Assembly: GCA_028822575.1 (NCBI GenBank)
Contig: JAPKDN010000131.1
Location: 1-7,806, forward strand
DNA from: Alphaproteobacteria bacterium
GTDB lineage: Bacteria > Pseudomonadota > Alphaproteobacteria > Thalassobaculales > Thalassobaculaceae
Direction of reading: 5' to 3'
Length of the DNA: 7,806 nucleotides
The notes under the pieces were generated by a model that made no database searches, was not told the DNA's origin, and saw only the letters and a list, made by a program, of their open reading frames with translations. The position numbers and the translations under genes were made by a program. Shown here in pieces: positions 6,618-7,806 of this stretch (within the stretch, counting starts at the first letter, position 1; each line of letters starts with the position of its first letter).

Positions 6618-7806
6618 ATGGACGTTAAAACCTATGATTACATTGTGGTCGGCGCTGGTTCGGCCGGCGCTGTCCTTGCGAACCGGCTCAGCGCGAGTGG
6701 TGAACACAAGGTGCTGTGCCTCGAGGCTGGGACGGAGGGCTCGGACTATTTTTGGTCGCGGGTGCCGATCGGGATGGCCAAACTCATCGACCGTCCCGCC
6801 GTCAATTGGTGCTTTTCCTCGGAACCGGACGAAGGCAGCGGTGGGCGCCGTATCCCTGTGCCTCGGGGCAAGATGCTGGGCGGGTCGAGCTCGATCAACG
6901 GCATGGTCTTCGTGCGCGGCCAGCCTCAGGATTATGATCACTGGGCTCAGCTCGGTAACCGGGGGTGGAGTTACACCGATGTGCTGCCAATTTTCCGCAA
7001 GATGGAAAGTTATGACGGCGGCTCGGACGAGTTTCGCGGTCGCGACGGCCCACTGCGGGTGACCGACACGCCACCGGACATCAGTTCGCTCCATAAACGC
7101 ATGATCGCGGCGGCCGAGAAGATCGGCATTCCCCATACCAAGGATTATAACGGCGGTGATCAGGAAGGGATCGGCATCACCCAGATCACCATCAACAAGG
7201 GACGCAGGCAAAGCACCGCTTATTGCTATCTCGACCCGGCGCGGGGGCGCTCGAACCTGACGGTCGAGTCCGGCGCCATGGCTGAGACCTTGATCATCGA
7301 GGACAAGACCTGTGTCGGTATCCGCTACACCGTAAATGGCCAAAAGCGTGAGGCCCGGGCGCATAAGGAAGTCGTTGTCAGCACTGGCTCGATCAACTCG
7401 CCCAAACTGTTGGAACTTTCCGGCATCGGGCAACCGGACATTCTGGGTGAACACGGCATTGACGTTGTCCATGAGCTGCCCGGCGTGGGCATGAACCTTC
7501 GGGATCACTACTCTCCACGAATACGCTATGAGATCTCCGAGAAGGGCGCGACCTTCAACGATAATGGAAGGGGCTGGCGTCTGGTGCGGGAGGCGCTCAA
7601 ATACGTCTTCACCAAGGAAGGTTTCTTCGCCATGACAGCGGCGCCAATCCGGATGTATTTCAAGACCCGCGAAGGCTTGGATTCACCCGATGCGGCGGTC
7701 GCGATTACGCCGTTCCTGTACGACGCGGCGCCCGACGGTTCACTGCGTATCGCCAAGCAGACGGGCGTGACGGCGATCGCCAATGTCCTGCGTTCGGAAA
7801 GTATAG
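6618..7806 (+). CDS. Second GMC-family FAD-dependent alcohol dehydrogenase, partial (3' end outside window)
   Basis: Close paralogue of the preceding gene, with the same predicted reaction. ATG 6618 follows GGGAA (6605-6609) at about eight bases, and the protein starts MDVKTYDYIVVGAG, in register with its neighbour. The frame is open through base 7806, giving 396 codons with no stop; about 140 residues should follow. VVGAGSAG (10-17), CLEAG (34-38), RGKMLGGSSSING (83-95) and STGSINSPKLLELSGIG (255-271) are intact; Thr256 replaces the Gly of the neighbour. The alignment is gap-free to about residue 370, with one extra residue near 371-377, and about 283 of 395 positions are identical by hand count. 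The catalytic His and Asn lie beyond the window, so activity cannot be judged. The 166-base spacing allows either co-transcription or a separate promoter. A long antisense open frame (6534-7508) is a codon-bias shadow. Confidence 0.93.
   Translation, partial: MDVKTYDYIVVGAGSAGAVLANRLSASGEHKVLCLEAGTEGSDYFWSRVPIGMAKLIDRPAVNWCFSSEPDEGSGGRRIPVPRGKMLGGSSSINGMVFVRGQPQDYDHWAQLGNRGWSYTDVLPIFRKMESYDGGSDEFRGRDGPLRVTDTPPDISSLHKRMIAAAEKIGIPHTKDYNGGDQEGIGITQITINKGRRQSTAYCYLDPARGRSNLTVESGAMAETLIIEDKTCVGIRYTVNGQKREARAHKEVVVSTGSINSPKLLELSGIGQPDILGEHGIDVVHELPGVGMNLRDHYSPRIRYEISEKGATFNDNGRGWRLVREALKYVFTKEGFFAMTAAPIRMYFKTREGLDSPDAAVAITPFLYDAAPDGSLRIAKQTGVTAIANVLRSESI

Noticed and set aside
6534..7508. Long open frame on the - strand antisense to the second GMC gene (324 codons)
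   Set aside because: It lies opposite a strongly conserved GMC coding frame. A similar antisense opening occurs opposite the first GMC gene (5105-5728). Its translation shows no recognisable domain; GC-rich codon use explains the openness.

Overview
The window looks like an accessory catabolic and transport region of a GC-rich proteobacterium. An alphaproteobacterium is my best guess, from the GC-rich codon use, the type of genes and their similarity in style to Rhodospirillales or marine alphaproteobacterial proteins. No rRNA, tRNA, CRISPR array, transposase or phage gene is visible. I do not see a clearly new biological system. The most interesting points are a decayed dioxygenase gene, a tandem pair of closely related flavoprotein dehydrogenases, an orphan solute-binding protein without an export signal, and several dyad-symmetric intergenic sites.

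Layout. Positions 1-1002 (+) hold the C-terminal 333 residues of an MFS transporter whose start lies outside the window, followed by a possible weak terminator. Positions 1101-1533 (+) hold a frameshifted remnant of a TauD/TfdA-type 2-oxoglutarate dioxygenase. Positions 1606-2610 (+) hold a zinc-independent quinone oxidoreductase of the medium-chain dehydrogenase/reductase superfamily. It converges on a solute-binding protein of the SBP_bac_5 (peptide/nickel) family at 2607-4049 (-), and the two stop codons share one CTAG. A divergent intergenic region (4050-4277) with a perfect 13-base palindrome separates that gene from a RidA-family deaminase gene (4278-4673, +). A possible terminator hairpin and an operator-like dyad follow. 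Two tandem GMC-family FAD-dependent alcohol dehydrogenase genes come last: one complete (4838-6451, +) and one cut off by the window end (6618-7806, +). Their proteins are about 72% identical by hand alignment over 395 residues.

How the genes may work together. The set (two transport-related proteins, a broken oxygenase, an NAD(P)H-dependent quinone/enone reductase, an enamine/imine deaminase and two alcohol dehydrogenases) fits uptake and oxidation of a small organic substrate, but nothing in the sequence names that substrate. The genes do not form one operon: orientation changes twice and most gaps exceed 150 bases. A shared pathway is therefore inference from proximity only.
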